The notes under the pieces were generated by a model, which was not told where the DNA came from, made no database searches, and worked only from the letters and a program-made list of their open reading frames with translations. The position numbers and the translations under genes are program-made. A stretch of DNA of 64,000 nucleotides from Youhaiella tibetensis (GTDB lineage Bacteria; Pseudomonadota; Alphaproteobacteria; Rhizobiales; Devosiaceae): positions 1,116,001 to 1,180,000 of the forward strand of contig NZ_CP041690.1 in assembly GCF_008000755.1 (NCBI RefSeq). Direction: 5' to 3'. Shown here in pieces: positions 19,837 to 27,284 of this stretch; positions within the stretch are counted from its first letter, which is position 1, and each line of letters begins with the position of its first letter.

Positions 19837-20469
19837 TCAGGGATTGAGGCGTTGCCGCCGCCATTCGCCGATGGCGTCCTGGGTGAACAGGAAGCGATCG
19901 TGCAGGCGGAATTCGCCGTCTTTCCAGAACTCCATCTGGTGCGGCACGATGCGGAAGCCGGACCAGTGCGCGGGGCGAGGCACTTCGGCGCCCTCGAGGC
20001 GGGCCGTCAGCGTTTCGACACGTTCCATCAGCTCCCGCCGGCTCCTAAGTGGACGCGATTGCTCCGATGCGCTCGAGGCGATCTGCGAGCCGCGCGCGCG
20101 GCTATGGAAATAGTCGTCGGCCTCCGAGGCGTCGACGATCTCCACCGGTCCGCGGACGCGGATTTGGCGCCGCAGCGACTTCCAGTGCATCACGAACGCC
20201 GCCTTGGGATGGGCCAGCAGCTCGCGCCCCTTGGCGCTGTCGAAATTGGTGAAGAAGGCAAAGCCGCGCCGGTCATGCGCATTGAGCAGCACCATGCGGA
20301 CATCGGGAAGGCCGTCACCATCCACGGTTGCGACCGCCATGGCGTGCGGGTCGTTGGGCTCGCTGGCCTTGGCCTGCGCGAACCATTCCTCGAAGAGGTC
20401 GAACGGGTCGATGAAGCCCTCGTCGGCATCGTCGAGCAGGCGGTCGGTAAGAGTTCTTTCGGCAGTCAT
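19837..20469 (-). CDS. pdxH: Pyridoxamine 5'-phosphate oxidase
   Basis: PdxH oxidises pyridoxamine or pyridoxine phosphate to pyridoxal phosphate using FMN and oxygen. The 210-residue protein shows the family blocks: PNDPHAMAVATVDGDGLPDV, RMVLLNAHDRRGFAFFTN (FMN contact), HWKSLRRQIRVRG, SEQSRPLRSR and the C-terminal FRIVPHQMEFWKDG and RQRLNP. The frame extends upstream, but ATG 20469 gives a normal N-terminus, with AAGGT seven bases upstream. It is divergent from the dnaJ/cbpA gene, an arrangement I recall from other Rhizobiales. Confidence 0.95.
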   Translation of the reverse strand: MTAERTLTDRLLDDADEGFIDPFDLFEEWFAQAKASEPNDPHAMAVATVDGDGLPDVRMVLLNAHDRRGFAFFTNFDSAKGRELLAHPKAAFVMHWKSLRRQIRVRGPVEIVDASEADDYFHSRARGSQIASSASEQSRPLRSRRELMERVETLTARLEGAEVPRPAHWSGFRIVPHQMEFWKDGEFRLHDRFLFTQDAIGEWRRQRLNP

Positions 20470-20569
20470 AAGAAGACCTTCGGTCGTGAACTGGACAAGC
20501 CGGGGAGCCGTGGCCATATAGGACGTGAAAGTGCGGTTCTGCAACCGCCATACGATTCGATTGGAACCC

Positions 20570-21508
20570 ATGCGCGATCCATACACGGTGCTTGGGGTGT
20601 CACGCTCGGCGAGTGAGAAGGACATCAAGTCCGCCTACCGGAAACTGGCCAAGGCGTATCATCCCGACCAGAACAAAGACGACCCCAAGGCCCACGCCAA
20701 ATTCGCCGAGGCCACGGCTGCCTACGACCTTCTCAACGACAAGGAGAAGCGGGCGCAGTTCGACCGTGGCGAAATCGATGCAGAGGGCAACCCCCGTTTC
20801 GCAGGATTCGGCAACGGCGGCGGCTTCGGCGGCGCCGGTGCTCGCACTGCCCGCGGGGGCGGCAGTTCGGCCAATTTCTCGGCCGAGGACATTCTCAAGG
20901 AATTCATGAGTGGCCTGGGCGGGCAGGGACGCCAGTCGCGGACCAGCCAGGGCTGGGACCCGTTCGCTGGTGCTGGCGCGACATCTGCCTCGGCCAAGGG
21001 CGAGGATGTCACAGCCACCGTTGCCGTGAGCCTGGAAGACGCCAACAAGGCGGCTTCCGTTCCGGTGCGGATGCCTACCGGCAAGGTGCTCTCGGTCAAG
21101 CTGCCGGCCAAGGTCGAGGAAAACCAGCAGATCCGGCTCAAGGGGCAGGGACACGCTTCGCCTTTTGGTGGCGAGCCCGGAGACGCCATCATCACGGTCA
21201 AGTTCGCCCACCACAAGATGTTCCGGCGCGATGGCAACGACCTGCGGGTGGACGTGCCGATCACGCTCTACGAGGCCGTGCTCGGCGCCAAGGTGCGCGT
21301 GCCGACCCTGGATGGCTCGGTGGAGCTCAACCTCCCCGCGGGTGTGGACACGCTCAAGTCGCTGCGCCTCAAGGGCAAGGGCCTTTACGGCGAGGGCGAT
21401 CTGTACGCCAACGTCAAGATCGTGCTGCCGGAAGGCGGCGATCCGGACCTCGAAAGCCTGATGCGCTTCTGGAAGGACCAGAAGCCCTATAAGGTCCGCG
21501 ACAACTAG
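20570..21508 (+). CDS. DnaJ/CbpA-type co-chaperone
   Basis: The 312-residue protein has a J domain with HPD at residues 31-33 (YRKLAKAYHPDQNK), a Gly/Phe-rich linker (about 80-105), and a DnaJ C-terminal substrate-binding domain with KGEDVTATVAVSLEDA and KSLRLKGKGLYG. The Cys4 zinc fingers of true DnaJ are missing, so it belongs with CbpA-like proteins that stimulate DnaK and bind unfolded clients. ATG 20570 opens MRDPYTVLGV; a GTG 45 bases upstream would add 15 residues with no homology value. A 13-bp terminator hairpin follows. Confidence 0.93.
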   Translation: MRDPYTVLGVSRSASEKDIKSAYRKLAKAYHPDQNKDDPKAHAKFAEATAAYDLLNDKEKRAQFDRGEIDAEGNPRFAGFGNGGGFGGAGARTARGGGSSANFSAEDILKEFMSGLGGQGRQSRTSQGWDPFAGAGATSASAKGEDVTATVAVSLEDANKAASVPVRMPTGKVLSVKLPAKVEENQQIRLKGQGHASPFGGEPGDAIITVKFAHHKMFRRDGNDLRVDVPITLYEAVLGAKVRVPTLDGSVELNLPAGVDTLKSLRLKGKGLYGEGDLYANVKIVLPEGGDPDLESLMRFWKDQKPYKVRDN

Positions 21509-21535
21509 CGGGCGTCTGCGATCGTTTGTAATGCC

Positions 21536-21571
21536 GAGGGGCCGGTTCACCGAACCGGCCCCTCTGTTATT
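21536..21571 (+). terminator. Strong hairpin terminator after dnaJ/cbpA
   Basis: Perfect 13-bp arms (21536-21548 and 21552-21564, GAGGGGCCGGTTC and its complement) with a 3-base loop, followed by TGTTATT. It lies 28 bp after the stop codon and fits a rho-independent terminator on the plus strand. Confidence 0.85.
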
Positions 21572-21590
21572 GCGACCAGCCTGAAAACGA

Positions 21591-21622
21591 AAAACCCGCT
21601 CCGGCAATCCGGGGCGGGTTTT
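21591..21622. terminator. Bidirectional terminator between dnaJ/cbpA and porin 1
   Basis: Arms AAAACCCGCTCCGG and CCGGGGCGGGTTTT (one T-G wobble) around a 4-base loop. A-rich and T-rich flanks on both sides let it work in both directions, ending the minus-strand porin transcript and backing up the dnaJ terminator. Confidence 0.8.
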
Positions 21623-21646
21623 CTTGGCCTCAAATCTCAAATGGTC

Positions 21647-21681
21647 GGGGGGAGGCCCGCTTGCATGCCAGGCCTCCCCCC
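21647..21681 (-). repeat. 3' UTR hairpin of porin 1
   Basis: Perfect 11-bp arms GGGGGGAGGCC and GGCCTCCCCCC enclose a 13-base loop containing GCTTGCATGC. It lies 30-64 bp after the porin 1 stop and has a counterpart with the same loop after porin 2. No T run follows directly on the minus strand; the true terminator is the next hairpin, so this may protect the mRNA end. Confidence 0.65.
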
Positions 21682-21697
21682 ATATTCCAGCTAAGAC

Positions 21698-21707
21698 TTT
21701 GGAGGTC
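21698..21707 (-). promoter_or_regulatory. Anti-Shine-Dalgarno-like element in porin 1 3' UTR
   Basis: On the porin mRNA the 3' UTR reads GACCTCCAA (21699-21707), the exact complement of TTGGAGGTC, which forms the ribosome-binding region of the same gene (23098-23106). The same pairing exists for porin 2. It could pair within one mRNA or between the two porin mRNAs. Function is inferred. Confidence 0.4.
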
Positions 21708-21710
21708 GTT

Positions 21711-23093
21711 TTACTGGAAAGTCTTGGCGGCCTTGAACGTGGCCTTGTAGCCGCCGTTCGAGAAGGCCTGGCCCTTGAGCGAAGCGGTGAAGTCGCCGCC
21801 CGGAGCCCATGCCACTTCGGCAGCGCCGTAGAAGACGTTCTCGTAGGTGCCGGCGGTGCCACCGAGGCCAGCCGGGGGAACGAGGCCGCTGTTCGAGCCG
21901 TACACGCCGATTTCGCCGGTCAGCTTGAGGGTCTCGGTCACAGCTGCAACGAGCTGAGCCGCGATCTGGTAGCCTTCGGTGTTGGCGGTGTTCGTGTCGC
22001 TGTCGAAGAAGCGACCACCGAGATTGATGGTGATGCCGTCGGTGACTGCGAAGCCGGCCGAAGCGCCAAAGCCCCAGCTCTGAACTGCCTTGACGTTCTC
22101 GACTTCACCCGAGAGGGCGAGCGTGAACATGTCGAACGTGGCCTGGGCCGAAGCAAGAGCTTCCCAGTTCGTGCGGCTGTTCACCAGGTCGTTGTTGGCA
22201 GCGAAAGCGCCACGGACCTTGAAGTTGTCGAACGTGCCGGTCATGCCAGCGTGGACGGCGTATGCCTTGATGTCGCCATCGAGGATGCCACCAGCCATGA
22301 AGGTAGCGTGAGCGGTCAGCGATTCACCAGCATAGCTGATCACGCCAACGGCCGTGCCAGCCTGGCCAGCGGACGACTGGTTGAGAGCTTCGAGACCAGC
22401 GCCAACCGACAGGCCGTTGCCGAGATCCGAAACGATCTGGATGACGTGACCGCCGTCCTTGATCTTGGTGCCGTCAGTGTCGGAGAGGCCGTCGTTGTAG
22501 CCAACGCCGACGTCAACCTTCTCGGAGTTGAAGAGGCCGAGGAAGTTGAACGGCTCGTCGTCACCCTTGTTGATGATCGAGCCCTTCTTACCGGCCATGA
22601 TCACGGTCGAGTCACCGATAGAAACGTAAGCCTCGTTGAAGTGGAGGTCTTCGTTGTCGCCCAGTTCGCTCACGGTGGAGTTGGTCCACTGCTGTTCCTG
22701 GATCTGACGGATCTTCAGGACGGCCTTGGCCGGGCCGAAATCGCTGTCAGCGGTAGCCACGAACTTGATCCAGGCCTCAACCTTGCTGCCCCAATCGGTG
22801 TCGCCGTTGTTGTCGGCGATCGAGAAGGCGCCAGCCGGAGTGCCAACCACCACCGCGCCAGTCGAGCCCGCCGGGGTCGCGCCGTTGGACGTGCGGTAGT
22901 CGCCCCAGTTGAATTCGTACTTCACTTCACCGGTGATCTGCAGGCAGTTGGTGTCGGAAGAGATGGTCAGGCCGGAAAGACCCAGGGAATCGCAGACGTC
23001 GAGCGACGTCAGAACGCCCAGATCGGCAGCCTGTGCGCCGGTGGCGAGACCAGCGGCAGCGATCGAACCCAAGAGCAGGTTCCTGATTTTCAT
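21711..23093 (-). CDS. Outer-membrane porin, paralogue 1
   Basis: The 460-residue protein has a signal peptide (MKIRNLLLGSIAAAGLATGAQA, cleaved before ADLGVL) and a long beta-rich region ending in Phe-Gln after a KATFKAAKTF strand, as in the alphaproteobacterial Omp2b-like porins. Two cysteines (VCDSLG and NCLQIT) near the mature N-terminus may form a disulfide. Such porins are trimeric channels for small solutes. The start at 23093 has GGAGGTC upstream. It is a close paralogue of the next gene, differing mainly in loop regions (about residues 75-95, 150-165 and 420-435), which is where exposed loops are expected. Expression is probably strong and regulated at the leader. Confidence 0.92.
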   Translation of the reverse strand: MKIRNLLLGSIAAAGLATGAQAADLGVLTSLDVCDSLGLSGLTISSDTNCLQITGEVKYEFNWGDYRTSNGATPAGSTGAVVVGTPAGAFSIADNNGDTDWGSKVEAWIKFVATADSDFGPAKAVLKIRQIQEQQWTNSTVSELGDNEDLHFNEAYVSIGDSTVIMAGKKGSIINKGDDEPFNFLGLFNSEKVDVGVGYNDGLSDTDGTKIKDGGHVIQIVSDLGNGLSVGAGLEALNQSSAGQAGTAVGVISYAGESLTAHATFMAGGILDGDIKAYAVHAGMTGTFDNFKVRGAFAANNDLVNSRTNWEALASAQATFDMFTLALSGEVENVKAVQSWGFGASAGFAVTDGITINLGGRFFDSDTNTANTEGYQIAAQLVAAVTETLKLTGEIGVYGSNSGLVPPAGLGGTAGTYENVFYGAAEVAWAPGGDFTASLKGQAFSNGGYKATFKAAKTFQ

Positions 23094-23097
23094 TGTT

Positions 23098-23117
23098 GAC
23101 CTCCAAGTCAGTCTTGG
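23098..23117 (-). promoter_or_regulatory. Porin 1 ribosome-binding site and leader hairpin
   Basis: On the mRNA, CCAAG-ACTGA-CTTGG folds into a 5-bp stem (23103-23117) whose last bases run into the SD GGAGGT. The same element precedes porin 2 at the same distance from ATG. Opening or closing the stem, or pairing with the 3' UTR element, could set translation. The effect is inferred. Confidence 0.5.
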
Positions 23118-23292
23118 TTTCCCGACCATCTCGGCGCCTCGGCTCTTTGAGCCTCTGCCCTCGCTTGCGCGACCGGCACCAAGTAAGCCGGGCTTTGAGC
23201 CCAGTTTGGTGTGAGTTGGTTTTGCGACGCTGCTTCCCCTGATCGCCCATGTCCGGGTTTCCCCGATCACGTGGTGCGGCAACCAGCTTCAG

Positions 23293-23337
23293 TTCATCGT
23301 CACGCCCCCAATGTCGTTCTACGACGAACAATCTATA
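23293..23337 (-). promoter_or_regulatory. Porin 1 promoter and conserved leader start
   Basis: The minus strand carries TATAGATT (23330-23337) as a candidate -10, then a short GTCGT/ACGAC inverted repeat, ACGACATTGGGGGCGTGACGA and TGAACTGA. The block is repeated almost unchanged upstream of porin 2. It predicts a leader of about 230 nt. The -35 is not clear (TTGTTT 15 bp further upstream is a candidate). Confidence 0.5.
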
Positions 23338-23799
23338 GGCGAGAAAAATTCGAAACAAAAGCGAATCCGCCCGAGTCGAGCTGTGGCGTAAGTTTGTCAG
23401 AATGTGGATATACGAAGCATAACTAAAAGTAGTAATGCAGCAGAAACACAAAAGAACTGCTCAAAAACGGCGCGAGGTGGAGGTATGGTAGAGTCAAGTC
23501 GACGCTGAATGCGTGTAATGACCAAATTGTGGCCGCTTCGTGAACTTTGATGTTGCTGAACAACGACTCGCGTGGGCCTCGTCACGGGCTCGTGATGAGG
23601 TTTAGACACGCTACGGACATTTGCGTAAGGGGGGGGATGACGTCAGAGTGCCGGCGGGCGGCAGAGGGCCGAAAATGGCTCTCGGAACATTGAGGTAGTT
23701 GTGTTGCAAAGCTGCAACGCATCAGAAACATGCCTGACATGCATTTTCGAGATGCGGAAACACTATCGATTCGTCGCGCCGCTATGAGCCCGGCGTGAA

Positions 23800-23828
23800 G
23801 AGAGGCCCGCTTGCATGCCGGGCCTCTC
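23800..23828 (-). repeat. 3' UTR hairpin of porin 2
   Basis: Arms GAGAGGCCCG and CGGGCCTCTC (10 bp, perfect) around a 9-base loop CTTGCATGC, the same loop core as the porin 1 hairpin. It begins about 30 bp after the stop. The minus-strand flank (TTCACG) is not a T run. Confidence 0.65.
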
Positions 23829-23847
23829 CCCTTGTCCAGCTAAGACT

Positions 23848-23856
23848 TTGGAGGTC
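23848..23856 (-). promoter_or_regulatory. Anti-Shine-Dalgarno-like element in porin 2 3' UTR
   Basis: GACCTCCAA on the mRNA, three bases after the stop codon, is the exact complement of the TTGGAGGTC around the porin 2 and porin 1 ribosome-binding sites. It is conserved in both paralogues although the bases are not coding. Function is inferred. Confidence 0.4.
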
Positions 23857-23858
23857 GC

Positions 23859-25223
23859 TTACTGGAAGGTCTTGGCGGCCTTGAACGTGGCCTTGTAGCC
23901 GCCGTTCGAGAAGGCCTGGCCCTTGAGCGAGGTGGTGAAGTCGCCGCCCGGAGCCCATGCCACTTCGGCTGCGCCGTAGAAGATGTTCTCGTAGGTGCCG
24001 GCCGTTCCGCCGCTCACGCCGTTGTTCTGGCCGTAGACGCCGACTTCGCCGGTGAGCTTGAGGGTCTCGGTCACAGCAGCGACGAGCTGGGCGGCAACCT
24101 GGTAGCCTTCGTTGTTGGCCGTATCGGTGTCGCCGTCGAAGAAACGGCCGCCGAGATTGATGGTGATCCCGTCGGTGACGGCAAAGCCGGCCGAACCGCC
24201 GAAGCCCCAGCTCTGGATCGACTTGACGTTCTGCACTTCGCCCGAGAGGGCGAGGGTGAACATGTCGAACGTAGCCTGGGCGGAAGCGAGAGCTTCCCAG
24301 TTCGTGCGGCTGTTGATCACGTCGCGGTTGGCGGCGAAGGCGCCACGAACCTTGAAGTTGTCGAACGTGCCGGTGACGCCAGCATGCATGGCATAGGCAT
24401 TGACGTTGCCGTCAAGGATGCCGCCCGCGAGCAGGGTCAGGTGAGCCGATAGGCTCTCGCCCTTGTAGTTCACCACGCCAACAGCGGTGCCGGCCTGTGC
24501 GGCCGAGCTGTTGTTGAGGGCTTCCAGGCCTGCGCCGATCGAAACGCCGTTGCCCAGGTCCGAAACGATCTGGATGACGTGACCGCCGTCCTTGATCTTG
24601 GTCAGGTCGGTATCCGAGAGCCCGTCATTGTAGCCGACGCCCAGGTCAACCTTTTCGGAATTGAAGAGGCCGAGGAAGTTGAACGGCTCGTCGTCACCCT
24701 TGTTGATGATCGAGCCCTTCTTGCCGGCCATGATGACGGTGGAGTCGCCGATCGAGACATAGGCCTCGTCGAAGACGACGCCTTTGGTGTCGTCGGAGTC
24801 GTCGTACTGACCGCCGTTATAGGTCTTGGTGTAGACTTCCTGGCGAACCTTGATCACGGCCTTGGCCGGGCCGAAATCGCTGTCGGCCGTGGCGACAAAG
24901 CGGATGAAAGCCTGCATGCGGCTCTGCCAGTCGTTGCCGCCGCCGTTGTCGGCAATACCGAAGGTGCCCGCCGGGGTGCCGACGATGCGGTAGTCACCGG
25001 CGCTGCTGCCCACACCGGTGCTCTTGTAGTCGCCCCAGTTGAACTCGTACTTGATCTCGCCGGTGATCTGCAGGCAGTTCGTGTCCGACGAGATCGTGAG
25101 GCCGGAAAGCCCCAGCGAGTCACACACGTCGAGCGAAGTCAGCACGCCGAGGTCGGCGGCCTGGGCGCTGGTGGCAAGGCCAGCAGCGGCGATCGAACCC
25201 AGAAGCAGGTTCCTGATATTCAT
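23859..25223 (-). CDS. Outer-membrane porin, paralogue 2
   Basis: The 454-residue paralogue of porin 1 has signal peptide MNIRNLLLGSIAAAGLATSAQA and the same mature start, ADLGVLTSLDVCDSLG. Long stretches are identical (for example VYVSIGDSTV-type blocks, KKGSIINKGDDEPFNFLG and the C-terminal SNGGYKATFKAAKTFQ), while loops differ: a DSDDTKGVV insertion replaces the EQQWTNSTV loop, and QNNGVSGG replaces a longer Pro-rich loop. It is a trimeric-type general porin by family. ATG 25223 with GGAGGTC upstream. The tandem pair looks like a recent local duplication with loop diversification; both copies appear intact. Confidence 0.92.
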   Translation of the reverse strand: MNIRNLLLGSIAAAGLATSAQAADLGVLTSLDVCDSLGLSGLTISSDTNCLQITGEIKYEFNWGDYKSTGVGSSAGDYRIVGTPAGTFGIADNGGGNDWQSRMQAFIRFVATADSDFGPAKAVIKVRQEVYTKTYNGGQYDDSDDTKGVVFDEAYVSIGDSTVIMAGKKGSIINKGDDEPFNFLGLFNSEKVDLGVGYNDGLSDTDLTKIKDGGHVIQIVSDLGNGVSIGAGLEALNNSSAAQAGTAVGVVNYKGESLSAHLTLLAGGILDGNVNAYAMHAGVTGTFDNFKVRGAFAANRDVINSRTNWEALASAQATFDMFTLALSGEVQNVKSIQSWGFGGSAGFAVTDGITINLGGRFFDGDTDTANNEGYQVAAQLVAAVTETLKLTGEVGVYGQNNGVSGGTAGTYENIFYGAAEVAWAPGGDFTTSLKGQAFSNGGYKATFKAAKTFQ

Positions 25224-25228
25224 TTATT

Positions 25229-25248
25229 GACCTCCAAGTCAGTCTTGG
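25229..25248 (-). promoter_or_regulatory. Porin 2 ribosome-binding site and leader hairpin
   Basis: It is identical in form to the porin 1 element: CCAAG-ACTGA-CTTGG stem (25234-25248 on the plus strand as its complement) running into GGAGGT, with GACCTCC/GGAGGTC available to pair with the 3' UTR element. Confidence 0.5.
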
Positions 25249-25436
25249 TTTGCCCAACTGCGGCGCACGGTGCGCCTTACGCACGTGACGAAGCGTCTGC
25301 CCTCGCGTTCGCGACCGGCACCGAATGGGCTGGGCTCGAGAGCCCTGCTACGTTTGAGTTTGTGTAAGTGACGGCGACATTACGTGGTCCCCGGCGGTCG
25401 AATCTGCCGACCCGCGCCCTCGGTTTCCAGCTCAGT

Positions 25437-25480
25437 TCATTCGTCACGCCCCAATGTCGTTTTCGACGCCAAAATCTATA
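25437..25480 (-). promoter_or_regulatory. Porin 2 promoter and conserved leader start
   Basis: The minus strand has TATAGATT (25473-25480), then GTCG-TTTT-CGAC, then the ACGACATTGGGGCGTGACGA and TGAACTGA block shared with porin 1. It implies a leader of about 245 nt. The DNA further upstream differs from porin 1, so separate upstream control is possible. Confidence 0.5.
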
Positions 25481-25538
25481 TACAACTAAAGTGAACTAGA
25501 AAAGAGATTCGTTTGAGTCTTGAAATGTAACAATAAGA

Positions 25539-25556
25539 TGTCATTTGAGTGACATG
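25539..25556. promoter_or_regulatory. Inverted repeat upstream of porin 2 promoter
   Basis: ATGTCA, six bases, TGACAT, within A/T-rich DNA about 65 bp upstream of the candidate -10. It has the size of a regulator half-site pair. No counterpart is seen upstream of porin 1. This is pattern only. Confidence 0.3.
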
Positions 25557-25859
25557 AAATAAAACATCAGTATAGTTGTCGCGTAGATCAAATTCAGAAA
25601 TGTCATAATTGATGCTCCGCATCAGTGAGCGGTCAATTGGGTATGAGTATAGAGCGATAGGCGAAGCCAGGCAGGCGCCACTATCGCGTTAATCTGCAAT
25701 GGACCTGCTTGATGTATGGTAGAAGCAGGGCAGACACATGCCGGCCGAGCTTGTCAGATACCTGCCCAGTTCTCGGTCAGTCGATCACGCGTAGCGCGGC
25801 TGCCCCAGCGGCGCCGATGCATGTCACATCAGGGCGTGGCCAGTGTTGCTGGCGTGCAA

Positions 25860-27284
25860 CTATCGACTGAAGGATCGGACGTAGGCCGTGCCGCTCTGGA
25901 AGAGCTGCTGTTGTCGCTCAAGGCGCGTGAAGCGTTCGGGGCGGGGCGCTGCGGCGATCGAAAAGCTGGTTTCGGCGTCCTCGTGACCCAGGGCCTTGAG
26001 CGCGATTCGGAAAGCGCCGAAGCTCGTGGCGTTGACCGGGCTGGCCGGGCGCGTGATCGGCGTGCGGAGCACGTCCGCGATGATCTGCGGCCACACGGTG
26101 CTCAAGGCGCCTCCGCCGACCAGGCTCACATTCCCGGCAGCACACCCGCCCATGGCCTCGATATTGGCGTTGATGGCGAAGGCCACCCCCTCCATCACCG
26201 CGTAGTAGAGCTCGCCCGGGCCGTCATTGCTGGAAACATTCAGAAACGCTGCCCGCACGTCCAGGTCGATGAACGGCGACCGCTCTCCATGGAGATAAGG
26301 CAGAAACAATGCGCCGCCCGGTTGCACATCCGCGGCCTCTGCCAGGGTGTCGCCGCGAATGATGTCGACGCCCACCGCGTTCCGGGCCCATTCCGCCGCG
26401 GCGCCCGCCGAAAGGATCGGCGCGATCTCGATGATGTCGTCGGTCAGCGGGTGGGGCAGTCGGTAGAACGGACGCGGCTCGGCCGAGGCGCTTGCTGGTG
26501 CGACACGCGCTACCCAACCCGTGGTGCCCAGGTAAAGGCTCACGTCGTCCGTGTGATCCGCGCCGCTGCCGACCGTCGTCGCGCCGCCGTCGCCGCACCC
26601 GTTGATGATGGGAATGCCGGGCTCGAGATGAAGCAGCTGCGCGGCCTCCTCTGTCAGCGTCCCGATGACCGTCGCGGCCGGCAGGATGACCGGCAACTGG
26701 CCGAGATCGATTCCGAAGATGGCGAGCAGTTCGCTCGACCAGTCGCGTCGCGTCAGGTCCATCAGGCCCGTCGTGGCAGCGCAGGTCGGGTCGGTGACGA
26801 ACTTGCCCGTGAGCTTATAGGCCACGAAATCCTTCGAGCCGGGCAGGAACTTCTCGGCCTTCCTGTAGTGGTCGGGTTCGTGCTCGCGCAGCCAGGCCAG
26901 CTTGAAAGCCGTCATCAGCGGCTCGGGCGCATTGCCGGCGATGGCCGGGTCGATCCTGTGCCGGAAGGCCTCGACATAGGGCACGCCGCACGGGTCGGAA
27001 TAGAGCAGGGCGTCTCCGAGCGGATTGCCGTCGCGGTCCACCGGGATAAGGTTTTCCATGGTCCCGCTCAGCACGATCGCCGAGACGTGGAGCGGCGGCA
27101 GGTGGCTGACGGCCTCCACCGCCGCCTCCCACCAGCCAAGGGGAGACTGCCGGTGCGGATTCGGGCCGGCCGGATAGTTGACTTCGTCGCGATCGACCAT
27201 GGTGCCGTCGGCGGCAAACAGCGCCGCCTTGAGCCCGGAACTGCCGATGTCGAAAACCAGGATTGGGTCCTTGGGAGAGGTCAT
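25860..27284 (-). CDS. FGGY-family carbohydrate kinase
   Basis: The 474-residue sugar kinase has the two actin-like domains of the FGGY family: VFDIGSSGLKAALF (phosphate 1 loop) at residues 9-22, a middle LPGSKDFVAYKLTG, NGCGDGGATTVGSG with the catalytic Asp, and the late VSLVGGGALSTVWPQIIAD ATP site. It phosphorylates a sugar or polyol; the family includes xylulo-, ribulo-, erythritol and gluconate kinases, and the sequence does not settle which. ATG 27284 overlaps the permease stop by ATGA, so it is the last gene of the sugar-importer operon and presumably acts on the imported sugar. Confidence 0.9.
   Translation of the reverse strand: MTSPKDPILVFDIGSSGLKAALFAADGTMVDRDEVNYPAGPNPHRQSPLGWWEAAVEAVSHLPPLHVSAIVLSGTMENLIPVDRDGNPLGDALLYSDPCGVPYVEAFRHRIDPAIAGNAPEPLMTAFKLAWLREHEPDHYRKAEKFLPGSKDFVAYKLTGKFVTDPTCAATTGLMDLTRRDWSSELLAIFGIDLGQLPVILPAATVIGTLTEEAAQLLHLEPGIPIINGCGDGGATTVGSGADHTDDVSLYLGTTGWVARVAPASASAEPRPFYRLPHPLTDDIIEIAPILSAGAAAEWARNAVGVDIIRGDTLAEAADVQPGGALFLPYLHGERSPFIDLDVRAAFLNVSSNDGPGELYYAVMEGVAFAINANIEAMGGCAAGNVSLVGGGALSTVWPQIIADVLRTPITRPASPVNATSFGAFRIALKALGHEDAETSFSIAAAPRPERFTRLERQQQLFQSGTAYVRSFSR

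Larger units (their letters stand above)
23094..23858. other. Intergenic region between the porins
   Basis: No gene was found here. The right end holds the 3' hairpin and anti-SD element of porin 2 (23800-23856). The left half is the porin 1 leader and promoter (23098-23337). In between, 23338-23790 is locally A/T-rich, with a GTTGCA/TGCAAC inverted repeat at 23703-23718 and a run of seven G near 23630. The short open frames across it have no SD or protein-like composition. Confidence 0.6.
25224..25859. other. Intergenic region upstream of porin 2
   Basis: No gene is supported. The left part (25229-25480) is the porin 2 leader and promoter. The stretch 25480-25610 is strikingly A/T-rich for this genome and holds an ATGTCA/TGACAT inverted repeat at 25539-25556 and a TGATGC/GCATCA repeat at 25611-25625. 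The right part (25640-25859), after the kinase stop on the minus strand, has no clear terminator or reading frame. Confidence 0.6.

Noticed and set aside
25640-25859. Possible gene remnant downstream of the FGGY kinase.
   Set aside because: Minus-strand frames there are short, lack starts and SD sites, and resemble no family I know.
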